A DNA stretch of 64,000 nucleotides from Collimonas arenae (lineage in GTDB: Bacteria; Pseudomonadota; Gammaproteobacteria; Burkholderiales; Burkholderiaceae_D), in NCBI RefSeq assembly GCF_001584165.1, contig NZ_CP013233.1, forward strand, positions 3,666,620 to 3,730,619, written 5' to 3'. A program made the translations under genes and the position numbers. Numbering within the stretch: position 1 is the first letter of the stretch; each line of letters begins with the position of its first letter. Shown here one piece after another: positions 47,386-57,432 of the stretch. The notes beneath the pieces were generated by a model that had not been told where the DNA came from, searched no databases, and saw only the letters and a list, made by a program, of their open reading frames with translations.

Positions 47386-49839
47386 TCAACGGCTAATGAA
47401 AGAGTCGGGTTGGTTGACGTTCTGATAACCTGGAACGCTAGTACGCAGGGCTTGCATCGGATTCGAGCCGATACTCGACAAACCATTCAACTCAAGTTGC
47501 AGAAATATACCTGTAGTCGTGCGAGTTGACGATGTTGGCGTACGTTGGCCAACTACACGAAAAACCCAGCAATCGGCCTTGTATTCGAGTCCAAGCAGGC
47601 TTTGCCCGACTGTTTTTTCCTGCAGGGAATAGCTGACGCGGCCAACGCCGTACCAGCGACGGGACAGCGGCCACTGAGCGGACACGTCAAACTGCTTGAG
47701 GTATCGATTCAACGGATCAAGCGGATCGGTGTTTGTATGATCCAGCTGATAAGAGAAATTGATCACCTTTTTCGGACCCGGCTGCCACTTGATGGTGGAG
47801 CTGGCGCGTACCCATTGATTATTGCTTTGACTGTACTGAATAGTATTGTCAAGGCCCAGCGACTGCGAAACCTGGCCACCCGCAGACAACAGCAAATCGG
47901 AACGGCTAGTGGTGATCGTATCGGTAGGCCCCAGCGCCACGCGCGGCTGGGTAAAGTAGATGCGCTGACCGATACCGAGACGCAAACGTTCCAAACCCGA
48001 CTCTTGGATGAAACGCGAAATCATCGCAACCGTCAGCTGGTTGGCATCACTGATACGGTCATGGCCGCTATAGCGGTTTTCAGTAAAAATCTGGGCGAAA
48101 TTGAAATCCGCAGCACCACTATCGAATAACGGATACTCGGTCTGGTCATGATACGGCGTACGCACATAGAACAGGCGCGGCTCCAAGGTCTGGGTTACCG
48201 GATTGCCCCAGAACTTCGTATCACGCTCAAATGTCAGGCCGGCATCCAGCGAGAATGTCGGTAACACCCGACTAAATTCATTGCCCAATACCGTACCGCC
48301 CGCCACCGTCGGCGCATTCGGTACGCCCAGCTTGTTTGGCGTGATGTTATAGGCTGTCGCATCCAGCTGGATCTTGGGCGTGATGAAATATCCGGGGCGG
48401 ATGATCGGATAGGACAGTTGCGGATTGAAGTAAACCCGCTCGCCGCCCAAAGGCATCAGGGTGCTGCTGGCTTGCGATGTGCCGATGACTGTCGGGAAAT
48501 CGTACTGGCTGTTCCAGAAGCGCGCATATTGGGCATTCACGGTCCAGTCAAAACCATAGATATCCTGCTTGCCGGCTGTCAGCGTGATTTGCGGCATCCG
48601 GTCATACGGGCGGCTGATGGTCGGCTGTCCGCTGGAATTGAAGTCTTGCAGTACCTGATAGCGCGAGGCCAAAGCCGCCACACTCCAGAAAGACCCGCTG
48701 TAGTTCAAATCGAACTCGCGATTCAGCAACCGCGCTGCACTTTGTGTGATGGAATGCGAAAAATCATCAGGATAATTGTTATCCGACGCAAAATTGACAT
48801 TCCAGCCCATCGTCAGGCCTGGCGCCAGTGTCTGTGAATGAATCGACTGCACCGCATAGCGGTTGGTCTTGGTCAGCATGTCGTCCGGCAAGAACTCGAT
48901 CTTGGTTTCACCGCTGTACCCAGTGCCCAGATAGCGCGCATCGGCTCCCATTTGCAGGCCCCGCTGCGTAATGATGTTCGGGTACAGCGTCAAATCGCGA
49001 TTGGGCGCGATATTGAAATAATAAGGGAGATTGAACTCAATGCCACCATTGTTGGTGCTGCCCAGGATCGGCGGCAAAACACCTGACTGACGGTCGTTGG
49101 ACAGCGGGAACGACATGCTGGGCGCGCCCAGGATCGGTACGCTCTTGAAATACAGAACGCCGTTGTGCGCAACCCCCTCACCCAGGCCGCTATCGATATC
49201 CAGCGTGCTCGACTTGATGTACCAGTCCGGCTTGGTGCTCGGGCAAGTGGTATAAGTGCCCTTGACGACCGTGGCCTTGTCTTCATCGATGAAATCGATG
49301 CGGTCGGCGTTGCCGTGCCCGTCGTTGGCCAGGAAATGGTAAGTCGGATTGGTCAGGAAACCCTGGCCCGAATCCATGTTCAGGCGCAAATCGTCGCCGG
49401 TATATTTGTCGCCATAGCGGTTCATGCGCACGCAGCCGTGGGCCTCGACCTCATTCTCGACAATCCGGTAAGTTGCCTTGTTGGACTGGACTTCCGTCTG
49501 ACCCCGGGTCAGGTCGACATCGTTATCCAGGTTGATCAGCCGATCCGGACGGCCGGTCATTTGCTCGGCTTCAACATTGGTCGGCGCATCGCTGTCATTG
49601 ACACGGGCGGGCTTGATGTTGGTTTGCGTGCCGGAAGCAGGCGTAGTTGACGTAGCCGGCAATGTCGCATCGGTTGCTTGTGCCCAGGCCCACATCGGCA
49701 TCGACGCCGCCGCCACAATGGACGCCACCAGGACGGTCATGCGCCGCAATGCAGGCAATTGGGACGTGGCAGAGCCTGACGCAGCCCGACCTGAACGTGA
49801 CTGGAATTGCTTGGGGAGCGCTGAGGAGGACCGGGTCAT
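47386..49839 (-). CDS. lptD: LPS-assembly protein LptD
   Basis: LptD with LptE inserts lipopolysaccharide in the outer leaflet of the outer membrane. The 817-residue protein has a long N-terminal segment with signal-like VLVASIVAAASMPMWAWA, an OstA/LptA-type domain (NVEAEQMTGRPDRLINLDNDVDLTRGQTEVQSN), then the large beta-barrel (VLPPILGSTNNGGIEFNLPYYFNIAPNRDLTLYPN) ending in the usual C-terminal strands. Cys in HGCVRM, TTCPS and ADCWVF are candidates for the maturation disulfides. It is the first gene of lptD-surA-pdxA. Confidence 0.95.
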   Translation of the reverse strand: MTRSSSALPKQFQSRSGRAASGSATSQLPALRRMTVLVASIVAAASMPMWAWAQATDATLPATSTTPASGTQTNIKPARVNDSDAPTNVEAEQMTGRPDRLINLDNDVDLTRGQTEVQSNKATYRIVENEVEAHGCVRMNRYGDKYTGDDLRLNMDSGQGFLTNPTYHFLANDGHGNADRIDFIDEDKATVVKGTYTTCPSTKPDWYIKSSTLDIDSGLGEGVAHNGVLYFKSVPILGAPSMSFPLSNDRQSGVLPPILGSTNNGGIEFNLPYYFNIAPNRDLTLYPNIITQRGLQMGADARYLGTGYSGETKIEFLPDDMLTKTNRYAVQSIHSQTLAPGLTMGWNVNFASDNNYPDDFSHSITQSAARLLNREFDLNYSGSFWSVAALASRYQVLQDFNSSGQPTISRPYDRMPQITLTAGKQDIYGFDWTVNAQYARFWNSQYDFPTVIGTSQASSTLMPLGGERVYFNPQLSYPIIRPGYFITPKIQLDATAYNITPNKLGVPNAPTVAGGTVLGNEFSRVLPTFSLDAGLTFERDTKFWGNPVTQTLEPRLFYVRTPYHDQTEYPLFDSGAADFNFAQIFTENRYSGHDRISDANQLTVAMISRFIQESGLERLRLGIGQRIYFTQPRVALGPTDTITTSRSDLLLSAGGQVSQSLGLDNTIQYSQSNNQWVRASSTIKWQPGPKKVINFSYQLDHTNTDPLDPLNRYLKQFDVSAQWPLSRRWYGVGRVSYSLQEKTVGQSLLGLEYKADCWVFRVVGQRTPTSSTRTTTGIFLQLELNGLSSIGSNPMQALRTSVPGYQNVNQPDSFISR

Positions 49840-49937
49840 GAAATGAATTTGGCAAACACCATAGCAGGCGATTTTTTGAAATTAATCCCTTATTATATGG
49901 GAACTCACAACCAACAGCCGTTTTACTGGATTGCTTA

Positions 49938-50990
49938 ATGTCTTTATCACAGTCTGCCCCTGTTTTACCCGATCTGCGCCAGACTCAAATTGTCGAATGG
50001 CTAACTACGCTCAGCAGCAATCCCACATTGCCTGCGACTTTGCGGCCAGCGTCTGCCGATGCCAGCTTTCGCCGTTACTTCAGGGTTGATGTGCCCGCCG
50101 GCGGCACCCTGATCGTGATGGATGCGCCGCCACCGCAGGAGGATGTGCGGCCCTTCATCGAGATCGGTGCACTGTTTGGCGGCATCGGCTTGTCGGTGCC
50201 GGCGGTGTTGGCGCAAGACGTCGAGCGTGGCTTCCTATTGTTGAGCGACCTCGGCAACACGACTTACTTGCAGCAACTCACCAGTGAAGGCAGCAGCATC
50301 GAGAGCGCGCACAAGCTGTACATGGATGCCATCGATGCACTGGTGCTGCTGCAAACCAAGAGCCAGCCGGATGTGCTGCCGGAATATGACCGCGCCTTCC
50401 TGCTGCGGGAATTGCAAATATTCCCTGAATGGTATCTGGGCAAGCACCTCAAGGCGACGCTCAGCGACCAGCAGAGCGCCGATCTCAATAAAGTCTTCGA
50501 TGCCATCTTGGCCAACAACCTGGCACAACCGCAAGTGTTCATCCACCGCGACTACCATTCCCGCAACCTGATGGTGCTCGCGGAAGGCAATCCTGGGGTG
50601 CTCGATTTCCAGGGCGCGCTGTATGGGCCGATCAGCTACGACATCGTCTCGCTGCTGCGCGATGTCTACATCCAACGGGATGAAGCCCAGGTGCTGGACT
50701 GGATGATTCGCTATTGGGAAAGGGCCAAGCGTGCCGGCCTGCCGGTCGCCCCGGATATCGACAGCTTCTACCGCGATTTTGAATACATGGGATTGCAACG
50801 ACACCTGAAAATACTCGGGCTGTTCGCGCGCCTGTATCACCGCGACGGCAAGGACGCCTATCTCAACGATATCCCGGTAGTCATGGATTACGTTCGCAAG
50901 ACGGCATTGCGCTACCGTGAACTGATACCGCTGGTACGCATGCTAGACAAGCTGGAAGACAAGACGGTGCAAGTCGGCTATACCTTCTAA
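49938..50990 (+). CDS. amgK: N-acetylmuramate/N-acetylglucosamine kinase AmgK
   Basis: AmgK phosphorylates the anomeric position of MurNAc/GlcNAc recovered from cell-wall turnover. The 350-residue protein has the aminoglycoside phosphotransferase fold with ADASFRRYFRV, the catalytic loop VFIHRDYHSRNLMV and the metal motif VLDFQGALYGPISYDIVSLLRD. The next gene, 15 bp downstream, is murU, the partner enzyme that turns MurNAc-1-P to UDP-MurNAc, which makes this assignment firm. It starts opposite to lptD. Confidence 0.9.
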   Translation: MSLSQSAPVLPDLRQTQIVEWLTTLSSNPTLPATLRPASADASFRRYFRVDVPAGGTLIVMDAPPPQEDVRPFIEIGALFGGIGLSVPAVLAQDVERGFLLLSDLGNTTYLQQLTSEGSSIESAHKLYMDAIDALVLLQTKSQPDVLPEYDRAFLLRELQIFPEWYLGKHLKATLSDQQSADLNKVFDAILANNLAQPQVFIHRDYHSRNLMVLAEGNPGVLDFQGALYGPISYDIVSLLRDVYIQRDEAQVLDWMIRYWERAKRAGLPVAPDIDSFYRDFEYMGLQRHLKILGLFARLYHRDGKDAYLNDIPVVMDYVRKTALRYRELIPLVRMLDKLEDKTVQVGYTF

Positions 50991-51005
50991 CCGGAACAAC
51001 GTCCC

Positions 51006-51713
51006 ATGAAAGCAATGATATTTGCCGCCGGTCGGGGCGAGCGGATGCGTCCGCTGACCGACACCATTCCCAAGCCTTTGCTCAAGGTCCGTGGCCGGCC
51101 GCTGATCGTCTGGCACATCGTCAACCTGGTGCGCGCCGGCATTACCGAGATCGTCATCAACCACGCCCATCTTGGGCACATGATTGAAGAGGCGCTCGGC
51201 GATGGCAGCAAATATGGCGCAACGATCCGTTATTCTCCAGAAAGCGTGGCGCTGGAAACGGCAGGCGGCATCGCCAACGCCCGCCACCTGCTCGGAGAAG
51301 AACCGTTCGTGGCGATAGCCGGCGATGTTTATTGCCCGCATTTCGATTTCGAGCAGGTCAAGAATACATTGGAAGACAATGACCTGTGGGGCCAGCCTTA
51401 CCCACTCGACAAGCGCGACGTGGCCTGGCTGTACCTGGTGAAAAATCCGGCACACCACCCGGAGGGCGATTTTGGGCTGCACAGCTTTTCCGTCAGTAAC
51501 GAACGTGAACCCGGCCATACTTATACCTATTCGGGCATCGGCGTCTATCGTCCCTCGATGTTCGACGCGGTCACTCCTGGCCAGCCGCAAAAGCTGGTCA
51601 CGCTGATGCGTGAATACGCAGCGCGCGGCCAGCTTGGCGGTGAAGTGTATCGCGGCGCCTGGACTGACGTCGGCACCATCGAACGCCTGGATCAACTCAA
51701 CGCGCCACTGTAA
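51006..51713 (+). CDS. murU: N-acetylmuramate-1-phosphate uridylyltransferase MurU
   Basis: MurU makes UDP-MurNAc in the MurA-bypassing recycling route that gives intrinsic fosfomycin tolerance. The 235-residue nucleotidyltransferase has the signature AMIFAAGRGERMRPLTDTIPKPLLKV, GGIANAR, AGDVYCPHFDF and the C-terminal TDVGTIERLDQL. Pairing with amgK upstream supports the function. Confidence 0.92.
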   Translation: MKAMIFAAGRGERMRPLTDTIPKPLLKVRGRPLIVWHIVNLVRAGITEIVINHAHLGHMIEEALGDGSKYGATIRYSPESVALETAGGIANARHLLGEEPFVAIAGDVYCPHFDFEQVKNTLEDNDLWGQPYPLDKRDVAWLYLVKNPAHHPEGDFGLHSFSVSNEREPGHTYTYSGIGVYRPSMFDAVTPGQPQKLVTLMREYAARGQLGGEVYRGAWTDVGTIERLDQLNAPL

Positions 51714-51760
51714 AAACGGTGCACGACAACCTGTCACAACAATTAGGAATGAGCGCCAGC

Positions 51761-53101
51761 ATGACTCCTTACAGCACACGCCGCAGCAAACTGATCGCGC
51801 AAATGCGAGCCATGGGTGGCGGCGTCGCCGTCATATCGACCGCGCCGGAAGCGGCCCGCAATGCCGATTCCGATTTTCCGTACCGCCACGACAGCAGCTT
51901 CTATTACCTGACCGGCTTTACCGAGCCTGACGCGGTGCTGGTGCTGGTCGCCGGCAAGGAATCGAAGTCGATCCTGTTCTGTCGCGAGAAAAACCTGGAG
52001 CGCGAAATCTGGGACGGCTATCGTTTTGGCCCCGAGGCAGCACAGGCACAGCTCGGCTTCGACGCCGCCTTTGCCATCGATGCAATAGACAGTGAAATGC
52101 CGAAGCTGTTGGCCGACATGCCGGCAATTTTCTATACGCTGGGCAAGCAAGCCAACCGCGACGCCCAATTGCAAGGCTGGCTCAACAAGCTCGGCGGCCA
52201 GGCCCGCATCGGCATCAGCGCACCGGCCGCCATTCACAGTCTGGAGCCGCTGCTGGCGGAGATGCGCCTGTTCAAGGATGCCAGCGAACACGCGATCATG
52301 CAGCGTTCGGGACAGATTGCCGCCAGCGCGCATCGCCGTGCCATGCGTATCGCACGACCCGGCTTGCGCGAATACCATCTGGAAGCGGAAATCCTGCACG
52401 AGTTTCGCAGCAATGGCGCCGATTCACCGGCCTATACCTCGATCGTCGCCACCGGCTCCAATGCTTGCGTGCTGCACTATCGCGCCGGCAATACAGAATT
52501 GAAGGATGGCGATCTGGTGTTGATCGACGCCGGTTGCGAATTCGAAAGCTATGCCTCCGACATCACCCGCACCTTCCCTGCCAACGGCGTGTTCTCCGGG
52601 CCGCAAAAGACCCTGTACGAAATCGTGCTGGCGGCGCAACACGCGGCGATTGCCGCGACCCGCCCCGGCCAGCGCTTCATCGATGGCCACAACGCCGCGC
52701 TGCGCATACTGGCACAAGGCATGCTCGATACCGGCCTGCTCAACAAGAACAAGGTCGGCACGCTGGACGACGTGATCGCCAATGGCGATTACCGCCAGTT
52801 CTACATGCACAGCACCGGCCATTGGATCGGACTCGACGTGCATGACGTCGGCGCCTATCGCGAACCCGGCGAGAGTGCAGCCGAAGGCGAACAGAAGCCA
52901 TGGCGCAAGCTGCAGCCCGGCATGGTCACCACGGTCGAGCCAGGCATCTATGTGCGACCGGGCGAAGGCGTGCCGGAGCAATTCTGGCATATCGGCATCC
53001 GTATCGAAGACGACATCCTGATCACCGCGGATGGCAATATCAACCTGACCAGCGACGTGCCGACAGCGGTCGCCGAGATTGAAGCACTGATGCGCAAATG
53101 A
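51761..53101 (+). CDS. pepP: Xaa-Pro aminopeptidase PepP
   Basis: PepP releases N-terminal residues before proline. The protein (446 residues from ATG 51761) has an N-terminal creatinase-type domain and the pita-bread metallopeptidase domain with metal ligands in LIDAGCEFESYASDITRTFP, HSTGHWIGLDVHDVG, TTVEPGIYV and GIRIEDDI. The start is uncertain: ATG 51749 and GTG 51719 are also in frame, and the AGGA at 51745-51748 suits 51761 best. pepP-ubiH linkage is also seen in E. coli. Confidence 0.93.
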   Translation: MTPYSTRRSKLIAQMRAMGGGVAVISTAPEAARNADSDFPYRHDSSFYYLTGFTEPDAVLVLVAGKESKSILFCREKNLEREIWDGYRFGPEAAQAQLGFDAAFAIDAIDSEMPKLLADMPAIFYTLGKQANRDAQLQGWLNKLGGQARIGISAPAAIHSLEPLLAEMRLFKDASEHAIMQRSGQIAASAHRRAMRIARPGLREYHLEAEILHEFRSNGADSPAYTSIVATGSNACVLHYRAGNTELKDGDLVLIDAGCEFESYASDITRTFPANGVFSGPQKTLYEIVLAAQHAAIAATRPGQRFIDGHNAALRILAQGMLDTGLLNKNKVGTLDDVIANGDYRQFYMHSTGHWIGLDVHDVGAYREPGESAAEGEQKPWRKLQPGMVTTVEPGIYVRPGEGVPEQFWHIGIRIEDDILITADGNINLTSDVPTAVAEIEALMRK

Positions 53102-53147
53102 CCGGCAACCCGCTGCGGGAAAGCCAGGTCCGGTGCGCGCTGGTATC

Positions 53148-53789
53148 ATGACGACCATGAAAACCGCAACTCCCACCATCGTCGTATTCGATCTCGGCGG
53201 CGTACTCATCGACTGGAACCCCGATTACCTGTTCCGCAAGCTGATCGCCGACGAAACCGAGCGCAAGTGGTTCCTCGCCAACGTCTGCAACAGCGCGTGG
53301 AATCTCCAGCAGGATGGCGGGCGGCCATTCAGCGAAGCGATCGCCACCCTCAGTGCCGAGCACCCCGAACATGCGCATCTGATCGCCGCATTCCATGCGC
53401 GCTGGAACGAAATGATCAACGGCACGCTGGCCGAAGGCATCGCGATTTTCGAGGCGCTGGAAACAGCCGGCGTGCCGCTCTTTGCATTGACCAACTGGTC
53501 TGCCGAAACCTTTCCTTACGCGTGGGACAACTTCCCATTCCTGCATCGCTTCAAGGATGTGCTGGTGTCCGGCCGCGAGCAACTGATCAAGCCGGATGCG
53601 CGCATTTACGAACGCATGCTGGAACGCATCCGCCTGCACTATCCTGACGCCGAGCCGGCGCAACTCGTATTTATCGATGATGTCAGGAGAAATGCCGATG
53701 CCGCGCGAGAACTCGGTTGGCATGCCATCCACCACACTGCTCCAGCCGACACCGTGGCCCAGTTGCGCAACTGGGGCTTGCTGACATGA
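53148..53789 (+). CDS. HAD-superfamily hydrolase, YihX-like
   Basis: The 213-residue protein has HAD motif I VFDLGGVLIDWN, motif II ALTNWSAET, motif III Lys in GREQLIKPDARIY and motif IV FIDDVRRNADAA, with a small helical cap, as in the 2-haloacid dehalogenase/YihX group of small phosphatases. It overlaps ubiH by 4 bp. The substrate cannot be told from sequence; ATG 53157 is an alternative start. Confidence 0.88.
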   Translation: MTTMKTATPTIVVFDLGGVLIDWNPDYLFRKLIADETERKWFLANVCNSAWNLQQDGGRPFSEAIATLSAEHPEHAHLIAAFHARWNEMINGTLAEGIAIFEALETAGVPLFALTNWSAETFPYAWDNFPFLHRFKDVLVSGREQLIKPDARIYERMLERIRLHYPDAEPAQLVFIDDVRRNADAARELGWHAIHHTAPADTVAQLRNWGLLT

Positions 53790-54978
53790 GCGACTTGGTG
53801 AATAACACAAGCAACATCGGCAATCCACATCATCAGACGGATGCCGACATCGCCATCTGCGGCGCCGGCCCGGTTGGCTGAGCCTGGCCGCATTACTGGT
53901 AAAGCGCGGCGTTGCCGCAGAACGCATCGCACTGATCGATGGCAAGACCGTAGAGCTGGCAAGGCAAGATCCTCGCTCGCTGGCCCTCTCGTACGGCAGC
54001 CGCCAGATTCTGCAAGAGATACAAGCGTGGCCGATCGCCGCCACCGCGATCCACGAAATCCATGTGTCGCGCCGCGGCCACTTCGGCCGCACCTTGATCG
54101 AACGCCAAGAATTCCGCTTGCCGGCGCTCGGCTACGTGACGCGCTACGGCACCTTGGTAACAGCCTTGGCGGCCTTACCGACGCTGGCCGATGTGCAATT
54201 GCTGCGACCGGTGCAAGTTACCTCCAGCAGCGAGCATGATGACCATGTGGCGCTGCAATTGTCGGATGGCCGCACCCTGCGCAGCAAACTGCTGGTGCAA
54301 GCCGAAGGTGGCCTGTTCGGCGCCCAGGATGGCAAATCATTGCAGCGCGATTATCAGCAGATCGGCATCGTCGCCCATGTCCAGGCCGGCGCTCCGGTGG
54401 CGCACCGCGCCTTCGAACGCTTCACCGACGAAGGCCCGCTGGCGCTACTGCCGCAGGACGATGGCCACGGCAACAACTATGCGCTGGTATGGTGTGTGCG
54501 GCCGGAGAGCGCAACCCGGTTGTTGGCGCTCGACGATGCTGCGTTCCTGGCAGCATTGACGCAAGCCTTCGGCGGCCGGCTTGGGCGCTTCATCAAGACA
54601 TCGAAACGCAACAGCTTTCCGCTCGGCCTGAATGCCCGCCCTGCCGCATCGCCGCGGGCCGTAGCGATCGGCAATGCCGCGCAAACCCTGCATCCTGTGG
54701 CCGGACAAGGCTTGAACCTGGGCCTGCGCGATGCCGTCATCCTGGCGCGCTTGCTGGCAACCGACATTTCGCCCGATGCGCTGCTTCAGTTCGTCGCCGG
54801 CAGAAGAGCCGACCGCAGCATCACCATCCACCTGACCGATGTCATGGCGCGCATTTTCGCCAGTGCGCCGGATGGCGCCATGTCGCAAACCCTGCTCGGC
54901 CTGTCGCTGGGCCTGGTTGACGTCGTCAAGCCGGCGCGCCATCTGCTGGCACAGCAAATGATGTTCGGTCAACGCTGA
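53786..54978 (+). CDS. ubiH: UbiH-type FAD monooxygenase of ubiquinone synthesis (frameshifted in this sequence)
   Basis: UbiH-family hydroxylases add oxygen to the ubiquinone ring. After ATG 53786 the frame gives the FAD dinucleotide motif ADIAICGAGPVG and then a stop; one base missing at GGC 53876-53879 explains it, since the next frame continues as LSLAALLVKRG through 54978. It includes RSLALSYGS, a C-terminal AIGNAAQTLHPVAGQGLNLGLRDA and the expected total of about 397 residues. Location after pepP mirrors E. coli pepP-ubiH. UbiF or UbiI are less likely but not excluded by sequence. Confidence 0.85.
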
Positions 54979-55002
54979 TCCAAAAAATACTCTCAGCCAA
55001 AT

Positions 55003-55039
55003 AAAAAGCCGCGCCGGTTTTACCCGTCGCGGCTTTTTT
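55003..55039. terminator. Bidirectional terminator between ubiH and pntB
   Basis: AAAAAGCCGCG-CCGG pairs with CCCG-CGCGGCTTTTTT around TTTTA, with A and T tracts on the two sides, so it can end both the converging ubiH and pntB transcripts. Confidence 0.88.
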
Positions 55040-55065
55040 GCAAAGGCTTGCAAACGCAATCGATG

Positions 55066-56502
55066 CTATTCGACTGCCTTCACCATATCTTCAATCACCT
55101 TCTTGGCATCGCCAAACACCATCATGGTCTTGTCCATATAGAACAGCTCGTTGTCGAGACCGGCATAACCGGCGGCCATCGAGCGTTTGTTGACGATCAC
55201 GGTCTTGGCTTTATAGACTTCCAGGATAGGCATGCCGGCGATCGACGATTTCGGATCCTTGGCGGCCGGGTTAACCACGTCGTTGGCGCCTAGCACCAGC
55301 ACCACATCGGCCTGGCCGAATTCGCCGTTGATGTCTTCCATCTCAAACACCTGATCGTACGGCACTTCAGCCTCCGCCAGCAGCACGTTCATGTGACCAG
55401 GCATGCGGCCTGCCACCGGATGGATCGCGTACTTGACGATCACGCCCTTGTGGGTCAATTTCTCGGTCAACTCCTTCAGCGCATGCTGCGCGCGTGCCAC
55501 CGCCAGGCCGTAGCCTGGAACGATGATCACGGTTTCGGCATTACCCATCAGGAAGGCCGCATCGTCGGCAGAGCCGGATTTCACAGGGCGCTGAGCTTGT
55601 GCACCGCCACTGGAGGCCGCCGCGGCATCACCACCGAAGCCGCCCAGGATCACGTTGAAGAACGAACGATTCATCGCCTTGCACATGATGTAAGAGAGGA
55701 TCGCACCGCTCGAACCAACCAGCGAACCGGCGATGATCAGCATCGAATTATTCAACGAAAAACCGATGCCGGCGGCAGCCCAACCGGAGTAGCTGTTCAG
55801 CATCGACACCACCACCGGCATATCGGCGCCGCCGATCGGGATGATGATCAGCACGCCCAGGATGAAGGCGATCAATGCCATCAGGATGAACGGCAGCCAG
55901 GATTGGGTCAGCACGAAAATGATGCCGAGGCCGATCATCGCCACCGCCAGCAGCAGGTTGATGAAATGCTGGCCGCGGAAACTCACCGGCGCGCCCTGGA
56001 ACAGGCGGAATTTGTATTTGCCCGACAGCTTGCCGAATGCGATCACCGAACCGGAGAAGGTGATGGCGCCCACGAAGGTGCCGATGAACAGTTCGATGCG
56101 GTTACCGGTCGGCAGGGCTTCGCCGTGTGCGGCAATGCCGAAAGCCCAAGGCTCCGACACAGCGGCAACTGCAATACACACCGCCGCCAAGCCGATCAGC
56201 GAGTGCATTGCCGCCACCAGTTCCGGCATCTTGGTCATTTCGACGCGCTTGGCCAGGAAGGCGCCGATGCCGCCGCCTACCACGACGCCGCCCGCCACCA
56301 ACCAAAAGCCCAGGCCGCTACCCTGCGACTCTGCTTTCAATTTGACGATCAGTGCGATCGTGGTAACTACCGCGATTGCCATGCCGACCATGCCGAACGC
56401 ATTGCCGCGTCGCGCCGATGATGGATGCGACAAGCCCTTGAGCGCCTGGATAAAGCAGACCGAGGCGATCAGGTACAACAGGGTGACCAGATTCATGCTC
56501 AT
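55066..56502 (-). CDS. pntB: NAD(P) transhydrogenase beta subunit PntB
   Basis: PntB carries most of the proton channel and the NADP-binding domain III. The 478-residue protein has about nine membrane segments and a C-terminal nucleotide domain with VIIVPGYGLAVARAQHAL, HPVAGRMPGHMNVLLAEA and GANDVVNPAAKDPKSSIAGMP. ATG 56502 is used because it overlaps the restored pntA2 stop (ATGA); the frame upstream belongs to pntA2. Confidence 0.95.
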   Translation of the reverse strand: MSMNLVTLLYLIASVCFIQALKGLSHPSSARRGNAFGMVGMAIAVVTTIALIVKLKAESQGSGLGFWLVAGGVVVGGGIGAFLAKRVEMTKMPELVAAMHSLIGLAAVCIAVAAVSEPWAFGIAAHGEALPTGNRIELFIGTFVGAITFSGSVIAFGKLSGKYKFRLFQGAPVSFRGQHFINLLLAVAMIGLGIIFVLTQSWLPFILMALIAFILGVLIIIPIGGADMPVVVSMLNSYSGWAAAGIGFSLNNSMLIIAGSLVGSSGAILSYIMCKAMNRSFFNVILGGFGGDAAAASSGGAQAQRPVKSGSADDAAFLMGNAETVIIVPGYGLAVARAQHALKELTEKLTHKGVIVKYAIHPVAGRMPGHMNVLLAEAEVPYDQVFEMEDINGEFGQADVVLVLGANDVVNPAAKDPKSSIAGMPILEVYKAKTVIVNKRSMAAGYAGLDNELFYMDKTMMVFGDAKKVIEDMVKAVE

Positions 56503-56824
56503 TGCTGGGCTCCCTGGTTTGCCGCCGCTTTCACCTTCGGCTCTTTTTCTTGAACATTTCCAGCATGCGCTGGGTGACCAGGAAGCCGCCGAATACATTG
56601 ACCGCCGCCAGCGCCACAGCCAAGGTGCCGGCAATCTGGCCGACCAGACCTTCAGTCAGGCCTGCAGCCAGCATTGCGCCGATGATGATGATCGCAGAGA
56701 TGGCGTTAGTGACCGCCATCAGCGGCGTATGCAACGCCGGTGTAACGGTCCAGACCACGTGGTAGCCGACGTAGATCGCCAGAACGAAGATGATCAGGTT
56801 GGTGATAGTGTGCGTGACTTCCAT
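56499..56824 (-). CDS. pntAB: NAD(P) transhydrogenase alpha subunit part 2, PntA2/PntAB (3' end frameshifted)
   Basis: A small membrane subunit with three helices (NLIIFVLAIYVGYHVVWTV, AIIIIGAMLAAG, LAVALAAVNVFGGFLV). The open frame stops at KKKSRR (56531), but a base missing in the T5 run 56544-56548 (A in coding strand) restores KKKEPKVKAAANQGAQQ and a stop that overlaps the pntB start. This gives 108 residues. The frame-shifted reading could be real, so the tail is less certain. Confidence 0.87.
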
Positions 56825-56878
56825 GGTTTCCCCTTAAAGCGAGCTTGAATGACTTCCGCTACATAATTACCGCAACAC

Positions 56879-56956
56879 CCATCCCGCGAAAGCGGAAATC
56901 CATCTTAGTTGCAACGCTATGCGGCAATTTGGATCCCCGCGTTCGCGGGGATGACG
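56879..56956. repeat. dRS3-like repeat pair, degenerate left unit
   Basis: The right unit 56930-56956 has CCCCGCGTTCGCGGGG flanked by TGGAT and ATGACG; the left unit 56879-56902 (CCATCCCGCGAAAGCGGAAATCCA) is a weaker inverse. It lies between pntA2 and panD. Confidence 0.75.
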
Positions 56957-56961
56957 AATTT

Positions 56962-57324
56962 TTAGATCTTTTTCAAACCGGTAATCTTGTTGTTGTCGTC
57001 GACAAACACCACTTTCGGCACATAGCTACGCGCTTCTTCGTCGGAAAGTGGAGCGTAAGTACAGATGATCAGCAAGTCGCCCAGGTGGGCGCAGCGCGCG
57101 GCGGCGCCGTTCAGCGAGATTTCGCCGCTGCCGCGCTTGCCGCGGATGGCGTAGGTCGAAAAGCGTTGGCCGTTGTTGACGTTGTACAGTTCGATCTTTT
57201 CAAATTCGCGGATATCGGCTGCTTCCAGCAGATCCTCATCGATTCCACACGAGCCCTCGTAGTGCAGGTCGGCTTGGGTAACGGTTGCGCGATGAATTTT
57301 GGCGCGCAGCATGATGCGTTGCAT
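56962..57324 (-). CDS. panD: Aspartate 1-decarboxylase PanD
   Basis: PanD makes beta-alanine for coenzyme A. The 120-residue proenzyme has the self-cleavage site YEGSC (Gly24-Ser25 forming the pyruvoyl group), Lys9 ([10 protein letters not shown]) and [20 protein letters not shown]. It is whole and lies between pntA1 and pntA2 on the same strand, an unusual neighbour: transhydrogenase genes are normally contiguous. Confidence 0.96.
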   Translation of the reverse strand: MQRIMLRAKIHRATVTQADLHYEGSCGIDEDLLEAADIREFEKIELYNVNNGQRFSTYAIRGKRGSGEISLNGAAARCAHLGDLLIICTYAPLSDEEARSYVPKVVFVDDNNKITGLKKI

Positions 57325-57432
57325 ATCTTGTTTCTCCAGTCTACGAAATCTCCGGCCGCAGCCGGATGCTTCTTTTACAGCTATTAATTAAATCGGTATT
57401 CAGCTACTTGCTGAGTCGGCTTTTCGGGCCGC